64,000 nucleotides of DNA, from positions 682,001-746,000 of the forward strand of contig JACDTU010000010.1 of assembly GCA_022376465.1 (NCBI GenBank), in the 5' to 3' direction. Each line of letters begins with the position of its first letter. The first letter of the stretch is position 1. A program made the translations under genes and the position numbers. The notes beneath the pieces were generated by a model. It had not been told where the DNA came from and did no database searches. It saw only the letters and a list, made by a program, of their open reading frames with translations. Below, one piece after another: positions 9,661-20,040 of this stretch. The DNA comes from Cubamyces lactineus. Its lineage: Eukaryota; Basidiomycota; Agaricomycetes; Polyporales; Polyporaceae.

Positions 9661-12600
9661 TCCCCGCCCCGGCGTCTCAGCCCTCCGCTGATGTCATGCT
9701 GTCCCCCCCGCTTAGCCAATCACACCGCGGCGCTCTCCCCGGCGCGTCCCCGCTCCTCCCGCACGCGTCTACGTTGGAGACTCTCTTGACGAAATCATTT
9801 TCTCTTGTACGCTTCACCCGGAGTAACCTAAGCTCGCCAACGTCCTTCTCGCCCAGAACTGCGCCTTACCGAGCATCAAAGACCGTCTTGCGACAACAAC
9901 ATGCTCGATCGCAATAGCGTCGGCCGTGGTCTGGATGCTGCGTCCTACGCGAGCCCGGTAGCAGATGGCCGGCGGGACTTGCACGAACGGCAGCGACTCT
10001 CCGACTTCGGACGAACGAAATGCTTGCAATCCGCACGGAATTGCGTGGTGCAGCAGAGCCCCGCTAGACACGGCCCATTCATGACCAACTCCTTGTTGTG
10101 CGCTGTGTAAAAAACTGCGCCTATGGATCCTCCCCCGGAGCATGACTACTCAGCGAATGAGCCGGTGACCTCACAAGGCTGACCGAGCACCGAAAATTGG
10201 CTCCTTGAGACACCTAAACCACAAAGCCAAACTGCAAATCGTGAGTATCCTGGGACCTGGGGTACGCCGCGGCCAATATGTAGCGGATCCCGGGACGCCG
10301 TGGGTTCTGTTCTGCCGGTGCGGACATGCGCTCGCCTAGGCAATTCCCCGGACACGGACTCTCAGCAATCCGCGTACGCATGTGGGGTCCCGTATCATAT
10401 ACTGCACCCAGACGCACTAGTTGCGTGTATTAGGCGTGCTCCAGAATATCCTGGGGAGCTCGGTGTATCGTTGGCATGCGTATAGGCCCATGTAACGTTG
10501 TAAGAAGGGTGGTATACGTACTAGGACTGTGCGTATGATCCACGGAACTTGCGATCGAGTGACCGGGTGTGTGAGCGTCGCGCAGCTGGCCGCAGTTGAA
10601 ATTCTTTGAGGGCCGGCAAACTCCTGCGCACGTACGTATATACATTCTGAAGGTGCCGCTGGCCTTACTCGGGCATCCTGGGGCGCGAGGGCGGCGGGGG
10701 GCTGTACGATGGCTCAGCGGGACTTACGTGCATTGCCTCAAGGGGCCCTTTCAGGAGCTGGTGGCACAGCAACACCATTGCCAGAGAACGGCCACGGAAT
10801 GGACATGCGCCCGGGACCGCCTTCTGACCTCTCTTCGCGACGAATGGAAGGGAACGGCCTGTGTACTATCCCATGGGTTCTTACAGTATGTCTGCCGACT
10901 GGGAAGTTGCGATCGCGTACGGAAATGCTGACGCAGTCTACTAGTCGCAGGTCAGCTGCGCACATGCCGTCTCGTCCATTGCAGCGATCGCACGGCCGAC
11001 ATCTCCGCCAGTACTTTACAGCTGATCGTGAGGGTACCGCTAATTTCTGTTGTGCATGCGCATTGCGCACAGACTGCAGCTAACAGTTACGCTAGCACTA
11101 GTGTCGGGCGGGCGATTCCGACAGCTTCCATAACTCGCCACTCTTGCTCGTGATACATCCAGAGCGCATGCGCATTGCGCACGTTCTTATGCACCGAAGC
11201 CACCGACACAGCGACCTGGAGCGGGAGTGTTATCCCGCCCGCCGCAGCGCCCCCGCCATCACCCATTTTGGGCCGAAACAGGCGGATCCAACCCGCCAAC
11301 TGGCACACGCGCGCGACGTCGCGTCGAGATCACGACGCAGCGTTCCCCTATTCGCGCGTCATCGTTTTCCAGCCAGCCGTTCGACAGAAAGGCTCAGATT
11401 CGACAAGGGTTTGACAGGTGAGTGGGCATCGGAACGTTCTCATGGAAGATTGGTATAGGTCGACGTCATCGATTCAGGCTCTTGGGTCTGTGGACGATGA
11501 AGACACACGATTTGAGCCAGAGAGCTGTGCCGCTGCTAGTCTTGTCGGCGTCTTGTTCTCTTGCCGTAAGTGCTGGGCAGTAGTATTGCGCAACTATCAC
11601 TATGGTATACAGACGCAGACTGACAACCATAAAGTAAAGGTACAGGCGCGCACTGAGTGCTCTTCGTGAATGACGGTGACTTGCGCGCGAGGCGATTGCA
11701 CCATGCGTAGAAGGTATGCTCCAATCGCCTGTACATGTCGCAATGTCAGTCGGTGGCTTCGCGCCCTGCGGCGCATGCGCAATGCATGAAGCCCCACTGG
11801 GCACGGGGATAGGCGCAGATGCGCACTTCGCCCGCACCCCACCACAGATGCGGTGTGGTGGCGAGCTGTGGGCTGTTTGACCTCGACAGAATCCTAAGAT
11901 GAGCCACACTTACGCAGCCTTCTCGTTGAACTCGAGCCCCGTCTGGCCAAGAGGAGGTCCTAGTTGCGGGCAGCCCAGTACGCCGCAGGACCCGTCTCCA
12001 CGGGGGCAAGACGCGAGTTGACGCCAGCGCCGTCCATTCTCGAGTTCGAAGCCCAACTTACACATCTGCCACAACGCCGTACGGCATGGCAAACCCTGCA
12101 TCCGATGGGCATCGGGGCCCGGACGGCACAACGGCCTCGTGTACGACAGCGGATGGGAAGCCCCGAGGCAGTCTACGAAGTGCCGTCGACGTTCCCAGCT
12201 CGCTCAGCCGTATGTTCGCGCTGAAATTTCCCAGCGATGTGTCCCGCAAGAGGGCATTGTCGCCCAGATGTAGTGAAGGGGTCGATGCCGACTGCGGCGG
12301 AAGGGGTCATATGGCTAAAGCTTACGCGCCTGGTGTCTAACGCCGCAGTGCATAATGCAAGCCTGCCTGTAGTGGGACCGAGGTATACGGCCATGCCTGT
12401 CAACGCGGCGTGCACGTTGGCGTTCTGTCCGTGCTTGCTCGAGGGATGCACGCCCGCCGTCTGCTTCACGATGACAGTGACCGTTGAGTCATTCGGTGAG
12501 CCGGGAATGACAGCCAAGGAGGAGTACTGTCGAATTTGACGAGCGGTGGCGGTCCGGGTGATGGTCGTGGGCAAAGGACGTGTACTGAACTTGCCTCGCG

Positions 12601-13457
12601 TCGGCAGCCCATGCGGGGAAACAAGGTTTACTTACCGCCCCCTGAGCCAAAGGGCTGGTCCTGCGCGCGCCTGTGCGGGAGTTGCGCGTCGGGCGGATTG
12701 GTGTAGCGCCGCCCCCGTGTCGCGGCCATCCTCCTCCTATCCTCTGCCACATCGCGGCCTCGTCTCCCCTCGAGTTGCAATGGGCCGTGCGCGACCACCG
12801 AGAAATAAAATGCGTGCCTCGACGCTTCCTCCTGTCCCCTCTTCTTTACACTCGTGCGCTGTCAGGCAAGTTTTCGAATCGAGCGACGGACTGAATTCCG
12901 CCTCGGACGTCACTTCGCGCGTGGATCGCCACCGCGCTCACCACACCCTCGTCCAGGGAAAACCTTCGCTGCGGGGGCGTCGTCGGCGGGACGCCATCGA
13001 CGTGTAAGCGCACCGCGCCCCAGCTAGGCCCAGGACGCAGACGAGCCAGCGAGCCGCCGCACGGCAAGGCAGCCTCCACCCGAAATAAAGCTGACTGGAA
13101 TCGATCGTGGCGGACGACTGTTCGGCTCGCACTCGCCCGCCCGTTGGACTTCAGGGAGACTTGGTGGGACATTGAACGCATCCCCTCCCTTCGAACGGCT
13201 GCTACTACTGGAAGCAGCGACCGCCGTCGCCCGCCTTCGCACAAACACCCCTCGAGGTGGGGAAGACACATTCCTCCCGAGGCCGCACAGCGACCGTATC
13301 TAGTGTATTTATTCGACGCGCCCCCAGCCTACCCCTACTCTCCCTATCCGCTCGTCTCCCTCCTTCGGCGGTCCTCTTGCTACGCCGTGCACGGCTCGCT
13401 CGGTCTTCAAGTCGTATTTAACGTCACCCTCACGAAGGCAACAGCCCCCGTCCCGCC
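9661..13457. other. Gene-poor region upstream of the copper radical oxidase
   Basis: No recognisable gene. A minus-strand stretch at about 12173-12574 has coding-like codon use (for example SSLAVIPGSPNDSTVTVIVK) flanked by candidate splice sites, but no complete model or family could be built. A 17-nt direct repeat, GCATGCGCATTGCGCAC, occurs at 11054-11070 and 11166-11182. The last ~160 nt hold the promoter of the oxidase gene, with AT-rich TGTATTTATT near 13304. Confidence 0.45.
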
Positions 13458-16056
13458 ATGTCCTCGCACCGGCAAAGTTCCACCGCTGTTCGCGGTGCCG
13501 TCGCAGCTCTTTCTCTCTTTGCAGCGTCGGCGTACACCCAGACTACCGCGAATACCCCGGGACAGCCCGCCCGTAATGACGCGCCCGTCGGTCAATTCGA
13601 GATTGTCGGCAACAGCATGGTCAGCGCGCAACAGGTGAGTTGGTCGTGCCGTGCTTATCGGAAAGCCTCTGGCTAATCGCGCATGCTATGCAGATGTTCC
13701 TTGGGACAGAGGACAAAGTATACATCATTGACAAGACGGAGGCCAACCCGCAGATGGTCAACGGTCATCCCGCATGGGCTTCCGGTGAGCCTGGTTTTAT
13801 GTATTCGAGTGCCATCCACTGACATCGTTGTATAATCAGAGTTCTCAGTAAGCCAAAAGGGCGGGCGCACGATGGACATTGTTACAAACACGTTCTGCGC
13901 CGTACGTAGCCTCATGAATAGGCTTAAAGCGACGGCGATTCACGTTTGTTATACAGGGTGGTTCTGCGCTCGGCGATGGAACCTGGCTCAACGTCGGTGG
14001 GAACATGGCCGTGACAACTGGTGGCGCTACCGCAGACAACCAGAACACGGGCGGCCAGCCTTACGAGGATCCTGATGGCGCAAAATCGTACGTACCTGCC
14101 ATGAGCGGTGACATATTATCGGAATAACTAACGGTCCCTATTTCATAGCATTCGGTCAGTCATAGCCTGATGTGCAGGAAGAGGATATTTTTGAACTGAC
14201 GCCATGCGGCTAGTTTGTTGAAGCCTTGCGACGACGGAAACTGTCAATGGGCCATGCAGCAACCGATGACTACTCGGCGATGGTACCCAACTCTGTAAGC
14301 ATCTCGAACATCTCGATCCACAGCCTTATCCTAACCTTCGCTCCCTAAAGCGAGACGCTAGACGACGGTTCCGTCATCATCGTACGTTCTATCACAAAAT
14401 ACTGTATGTCTGTGTCGGCTGACGGACCGGTCACAGCTCGGTGGATGTCAATGGGGAGGTTTCGTCAACGACGCGAACCAGAACAACCCCACCTGGGAGA
14501 TCTGGCCACCGAAGAACAACGATCCCCCGGTCAACTCGGACATCCTGCAGAATTCGCTCCCTGCCAACCTCTTCCCGCTCACATGGCTTCTGCCGTCCGG
14601 GAAGCTGTTCGTGAACTCGAACTGGAAGACGTCTTTCTTGGACTACAAGAACAAGCAGGAGACTCCGATCGACGACATGATCGAGGCCGTGCGCGTGTAC
14701 CCGGCAAGCGGTGGAACGGCGATGCTGCCGCTCACGCCTGCTAACGGCTACACGGCGACGATCCTGTTCTGCGGTGGAAATGACTTGCAGCCTGACCGGT
14801 AAGTGGGAATCACCGACGGGCATGCCGCTGAAACTGAGGAGATATACCCGCTAGGTGGACGACGGACTGGGACATCGCGCAATACAAGGCCTCTACGTCC
14901 TGCGTGAACATCTCTCCGGACATTAAGACCTCGTACAACCACGACGACCCCCTCCCCGAGGGCCGCTCCATGGGCAACCTCATCCTCCTGCCCAACGGCA
15001 AGGTCCTCTGCCTGAACGGCGCCCAGACTGGTGTCGCGGGGTACGGTCCGCAGGACTGGGCTGTCGGCGAGTCGTACGCGGACAACCCGGTGTTGACGCC
15101 AGTCGTCTACGACCCGAACGCACCCGCCGGATCCCGCTGGTCGCGCGAGGGCCTGACGGCGAGCACGATCCCGCGCATGTACCATTCCAGCGCCACGCTT
15201 CTCCCCGATGGTACGTAGTAGCCTCATCATACTCTTGTGCAACATACCCACTGAAATTGCATGACTAGGCTCCGTCATCGTGTCCGGATCGAACCCGCAT
15301 GCGGACTACACCGTCCAGGGCGTGAAGTTCCCTACGGAGTACCGCGTGGAGTACTTCTACCCGTCGTACTACAACGAGCGCCGGCCCGAGCCCCAGGGCC
15401 TCCTCAAGCAGCTCTCGTACGGCGGCCCGTACTTCAACGTCTCGCTCACGCACGACGACTTGGCTGGCGACGTGAACAACATCAAGAACACGGAGGTCGT
15501 CCTTCTCCGCACTGGATTCTCCACTCACACCATGGTATGAGACTTTTCGGTTCTCAATGACGAGCTGCCCTCACCGGGATCTGACATTCTGCTTTCTTGT
15601 AGAACATGGGTCAGAGGTTCCTCCAGCTCAACTCGACCTACACTGGGAATGCGGATGGCAGTGGTGTTCTGCACGTCAGCCAGGTTCCACCTAACCCCGC
15701 CCTCTTCGCCCCGGGTCCCGCCCGTAAGCACTTCTGATTCTATCACACCCGTGAACTATATCTGACAATCCCATATAGTCCTCTTCGTTGTCGTCAACGG
15801 CGTGCCTTCCGTCGGCGTTCAAGTCATGGTCGGCTCCGGCCAGATCGGCGAACAGCCGACGAACGCGGCCGTCGCGCTCCCCGACCCGAACATCGTCGCG
15901 GCCGGGAACAACGGCGCGAGCAGCTCGACCTCGGCGCACGGGAACCAGGGCCACAACAACTCCGCTGCGGGCGGGCTGCGCGACTCGCTCACTGCGTGCT
16001 CTGCGCTTTTCGTGACGGGCTTGCTCTCCCTTACGGTGTTGGCGTCTCTCTTTTAG
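13458..16056 (+). CDS. Copper radical oxidase (glyoxal oxidase family), secreted, probably GPI-anchored
   Basis: Twelve exons: 13458-13634, 13694-13784, 13840-13901, 13957-14087, 14149-14154, 14214-14294, 14351-14381, 14437-14798, 14855-15210, 15269-15534, 15603-15723 and 15779-16056; 653 aa. A signal peptide (about residues 1-26) starts it and a hydrophobic C-terminus (VTGLLSLTVLASLF) after a Ser/Asn-rich tail suggests a GPI anchor. The five copper-radical residues known from galactose/glyoxal oxidase are present: Cys109 (NTFCA), Tyr180 (RWYPT), Tyr423-His424 (RMYHSS) and His519 (STHTM). The family oxidises aldehydes or alcohols with O2 and releases H2O2, feeding extracellular peroxidases during wood decay. 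The preferred substrate cannot be told from sequence. Exon 5 is only 6 nt. Confidence 0.95.
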
Positions 16057-16561
16057 AGGCTGACAAGTAATTTGGACTCATTCGGACCGACTTTCTTACC
16101 CTTTTACCCTTTTCTCTTCGTGTCGGTATCGATATGGACTGCGCCACGTTTCTATCCAGGACTCCCTCTACGATGAACATCCTCGGACATTGCTCCACTA
16201 GTACTTTGATTTTCTTCCGCCACATTTATTCCTCGCGACTTTGTCGCTCGTGAGCTGACGGCCAGGGCTATTGAACTCACAGTTACACGATTATTCCCAC
16301 TACTAGTAGCGCTGCCTACTCTCACTCACCGGCCGCCACGATCGTTGGTAGTAGACGACGGACTGAAGCCATTTTTTGAGCATGTACTGAACGACGATAC
16401 ACTAGGCACTATACCCACCTGTCAGGCTAATGATGAACTTTACATTCACACACTGCCATGAAGTACGCGCATGAGTGTGCGAGGATCGAAGGTATTATGA
16501 ACACGAAGTCTGGACCTATCTGGAAGACGACACAACAAAAAGACTTCGAAGGGAGCAAAAA
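16057..16561. other. 3' flank of the copper radical oxidase and of the tRNA-Val
   Basis: The region holds the 3' UTR of the oxidase gene and sequence downstream of tRNA-Val on the minus strand. Immediately 3' of the tRNA (minus sense) is a run of five T, at 16557-16561, which fits a RNA polymerase III terminator. No gene was seen. Confidence 0.5.
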
Positions 16562-16635
16562 TGAGTCGGCCCAGGTTCGAACTGAGGACCTTCTGTGTGT
16601 TAGACAGATGCGATAACCAACTACGCCACCGACCC
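16562..16635 (-). tRNA. tRNA-Val (anticodon AAC)
   Basis: The minus strand folds as a 74-nt cloverleaf. The acceptor stem GGGTCGG pairs with CCGACTC (one G-U), with discriminator A. The anticodon loop CTAACAC sits in stem TCTGT/ACAGA, and the T-arm contains GTTCGAA. No intron is present. A T5 run follows as Pol III terminator. Confidence 0.93.
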
Positions 16636-16829
16636 ATGTCTCATAACGTCTAATTTGCGAGCACGATCCGCTTTGTATAAGCAAAGAATCTGAGATCCCG
16701 ATCACCAAGTTTGCCACCGGTCCGTTCACTGAGAAACTTCAGAATCTCTGCTGAAGCCAAAGTCCTTCGCAGCTCAACTGACCGCTTACGCTTTCGATCC
16801 CCCCTTGCTTCATTCTAAGCACGACCGGC

Positions 16830-19355
16830 ATGGCTGTGGAGGATCCGAACACCACTACGACGCGGCTGCTCACGCTGCTGAACGTCTCTGCGACGAAGGC
16901 AGGCAAGCGGAAGCGGACGTTCGAAGAGAGCTTGAAGCCGTCTGAGAAATTGAACAAGAAACGCGCGGTGCAAATCGCCGCGCCTGAACAAAACGATGAA
17001 GACTCGCCTGAGCGGTCTAATGAAGAGGAGAATGCCGGTAGTGCGCCGCCGCAGACAGAAGAAGAGGAGGGTGCGCCAGGGGGTGAGGAGGAAGACGATG
17101 CGGGTATGTACTACGGTCCTCTGCATAGTAGCGATGCTATAATGAGCATGCAATGCAGGCAACGGTGCAGATTCGTACGAAGCGCACTTCGGGCTACATC
17201 CGGCTGTCTTGACCGACAGTGCGCGCGAGGCTGTAGACAGGAGAGCATGGACTTCGCAGCGAGGCAAGCTGGGGAAGCTTGGCAGTGTGGTCGAAGCTGT
17301 ACCGGAAGGCGTAGAGCCGTCTAGTGCTGCTGGTTCTAAGCATAAGGTGCGTTTTTTGTTGCTGCGCTGACCAAGCTATCGATGTTCTGAAGCTGCAGCA
17401 GATACAAGAAAAGCTGAGAGCTCCGCTTGAGGCCAAGCAAGCGAAACTGTCTCGAGGTGGGCTCGCGCTTGAGACCCTATACGGCCAAGCCGAGGACTAA
17501 TCCATGTGTAGACATTGTCGAGCTACAGAACGATCTGTTGAACACACTATCGTCATACCGCGACCTGTATATCACCCGCACAAACCTGGATACCCAGCCT
17601 CAAGTACGGGAAGCGGTTGCATTGCACGCGTTGAATCACATTACCAAGTACGTGATACTTCACCGTCTGCGTTCACATTGGTCTTACTCCTATGCAGAAA
17701 ACGCCGCCGCGTGCTCAAGAACAACGAGCGTATCTCGCATGCTACCAAAGCCGGCAACCCCCCGCCAGAAGATGTGCAGGACCAAGGCTTTACCCGCCCC
17801 TCTGTGCTCATCCTTCTTCCTTTCCGCTCCTTCGCATTACGCTGGATCTCCGCGCTCATCGCGCATACACCCTCGCCCGACTACCAGATTGAGAACAATT
17901 CCCGGTTTCAGTCCGAGTACGGTCTACCTCCCGGTGCGATCGACAAACTCGCCAATGCGGAGCCTGGGATGTACCCCCGGGACCATGTGGAGATGTTTAA
18001 AGGCAACGTCGACGACAGCTTCAGGTTAGGCGTGAAGATGACGCGGAAGAGCGTCAAACTCTTCGCCGAATTCTACGGGTGCGACTTGATCGTTGCCAGT
18101 CCCCTGGGTTTGAGGATGTCCATTGAGAAAGAGAAGTATGTAGCGACTCTCGCGGAGTAGTTGGAAGCACGCTTATCACTGATTTTGGTAGGAACGCCGA
18201 CTTTTTGTCGTCAATAGAAGTCCTTATCGTCGACCAGATGGATGCTCTCACTATGCAGAACTGGGATCATCTACAGGTAATTTGACTGACGCTATCACCA
18301 ACTCCAACGTTGCTGATCGTATGCCAGTTCGTCTTGAACCACATGAACCAGCTACCTAAGGAGTCACACGATGTTGACTTCTCCCGCATTAAGCCATGGT
18401 ACCTGGACGGACAGTGAGTATGTCCCCATCCCCCTCAGTGCCATGTGCTTACCATGGTTCACTCTCAGTTCAGCATACCTCAGACAATCCATCTTGCTCT
18501 CTGCATATGAGACGCCAGAGACGCGTGCACTCTACAACCACTCTTTGAAGAACGTTGCGGGGAGGATCCGTACAGAGAGGAGGTGGCCTCCCATCGAAGT
18601 GCCTGAAGGCATCGACCAGGTAATATTACCGACATGTCGTACAGACGCCAGTACTGAACAAGTCAATAGCAATTCATCCAATTCGACTGCAGTAATCCCA
18701 AAGACGAGCCGGAGAAGCGCTTCCAGTACTTCACCACGCAGGTTAGTGTTCTATACCCTATGAGAGACGAAGATCTCTGACTCATGGCTATCAATTCAGT
18801 TATTGCCCGCCGTCCTGAAGTCCGCAGTGCAGAGTGCAAACACAGTTATCTTCATCCCTTCATCATTCGACTTCATCCGGGTACACAACCATTTCAGGAA
18901 AAATGTCGGCGCTTCGTTTGCCGTACTCTCCGAGTAAGTGTGGATGTGGATCGCGGACTATTTGCTCTAACATCAACGCCGTATTTCCAGGTACTCCACC
19001 AATCAAGATATCTCACGAGCGCGTCAAGCTTTCTTCTCTGGAAAGAAGGCGTTCTTGCTCGTCAGCGAGCGGTTCCACTTCTTCCGGAGGTAAGTCCCCG
19101 GCGTTCAGCGAACCATTACGCGTATTGATCGTCCCATGCAGATACAAAATCCGTGGCATTCGGAACCTGATCTTCTACGGCCCTCCTGACCATGCTCAAT
19201 TCTATACTGAATATCTTTCGTATCCGTTCCTCGACGATGGCGTGGACGCATCTGACGTCACATGTCGTACCCTATACTCGAAGTACGACTGGCTCAGGCT
19301 GGAGAGAATCGCGGGTACGGAAGGTGCGGCGGAGTTGATCCAAAGAGGGTCATGA
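16830..19355 (+). CDS. UTP25: UTP25, U3 snoRNA-associated protein (digestive organ expansion factor family)
   Basis: Twelve exons: 16830-17103, 17159-17346, 17402-17456 (acceptor may be 3 nt earlier), 17512-17647, 17698-18135, 18192-18276, 18328-18413, 18469-18619, 18670-18741, 18800-18933, 18991-19089 and 19142-19355; about 643 aa. The N-terminus is acidic and Lys-rich. The conserved body contains [78 protein letters not shown] and [15 protein letters not shown]. These match Utp25/Def, a component of the small-subunit processome in the nucleolus that is needed for 18S rRNA maturation. The fold resembles a DEAD-box helicase without functional Walker motifs. Length fits the family (yeast ~720 aa). 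Confidence 0.95.
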
Positions 19356-20040
19356 GATTGGGTCCTGTCAGGGCCCCAATCGTGGATGTTGCGTTGCTGT
19401 TATTGTATCAGTACCTCATATCTTCCCCCTTACGGAATGACAGCGCGAACTCACTGCGCAGAGTTCACCATGTGGAAGAGGCATGTCCTGTATTTGAAGC
19501 GGCCCTGTGGCTAACAAGATATTGTATATAATCCGCTGTTCCGCACATCATCCGGCGAAATAAGTCCCACTCCGTTCATATACTGCGCTGCCGTGCGTCG
19601 CGTTAGAGGCCAGCAACTCAACGTTCCGGGTCAGTGCTCAAGCGCCCATCCTCTACAGTCATAAGCGCCCAAATTATTCATCACGTGCTTTCGCGACGCG
19701 CTTTGACGCGCAGACGCGAACGCGTCGAGCTTCTTACCGTCCGACTACCAACTGCCACTACTCAGTGCATTTTCTCTCATATCCGTCTCTTGCATGCACA
19801 AAGCTTGAGCTCTCTGCTAGTCTACCTGTACAAAGCTTGGCATTGATCAATCCCTTGGTGTTTTACTTGTGTCCTCTACGCTGTGCTGCGGCGTAGTGGC
19901 CTGGGTTTTCCATCATATTGCTCCAGGTCGACTCTATCCTCATATACCCTACAAGACGACTGTTCGCCGCAAAGAAGTGCAGAAGACCTTTAGCCTGCTT
20001 TCACCGCGTAGTTACTACTCGAGCAGTGCCCTTCGAATCT
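19356..20040. other. Intergenic region and promoter of TOP3
   Basis: No gene in the first half. From 19682 to 19725 there is a cluster of E-box and MCB/E2F-like sites (see the regulatory entry). From 19918 to 20040 an in-frame open stretch without ATG precedes the TOP3 start and would encode a basic peptide. Confidence 0.5.
19682..19725 (+). promoter_or_regulatory. E-box plus MCB/E2F-like cluster upstream of TOP3
   Basis: CACGTG at 19682-19687 is followed by TTTCGCG, several GACGCG and a perfect MluI box ACGCGT at 19720-19725, all within 45 nt and about 320 nt upstream of the TOP3 ATG. MCB/E2F sites drive G1/S genes in fungi and animals. The link to TOP3 is inferred from position only. Confidence 0.35.

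Noticed and set aside
10738..11070. Minus-strand frame with a Cys cluster (CRPCDRCNGRDGMC)
   Set aside because: It resembles a zinc motif by chance only; no further conserved residues, no start or splice context.
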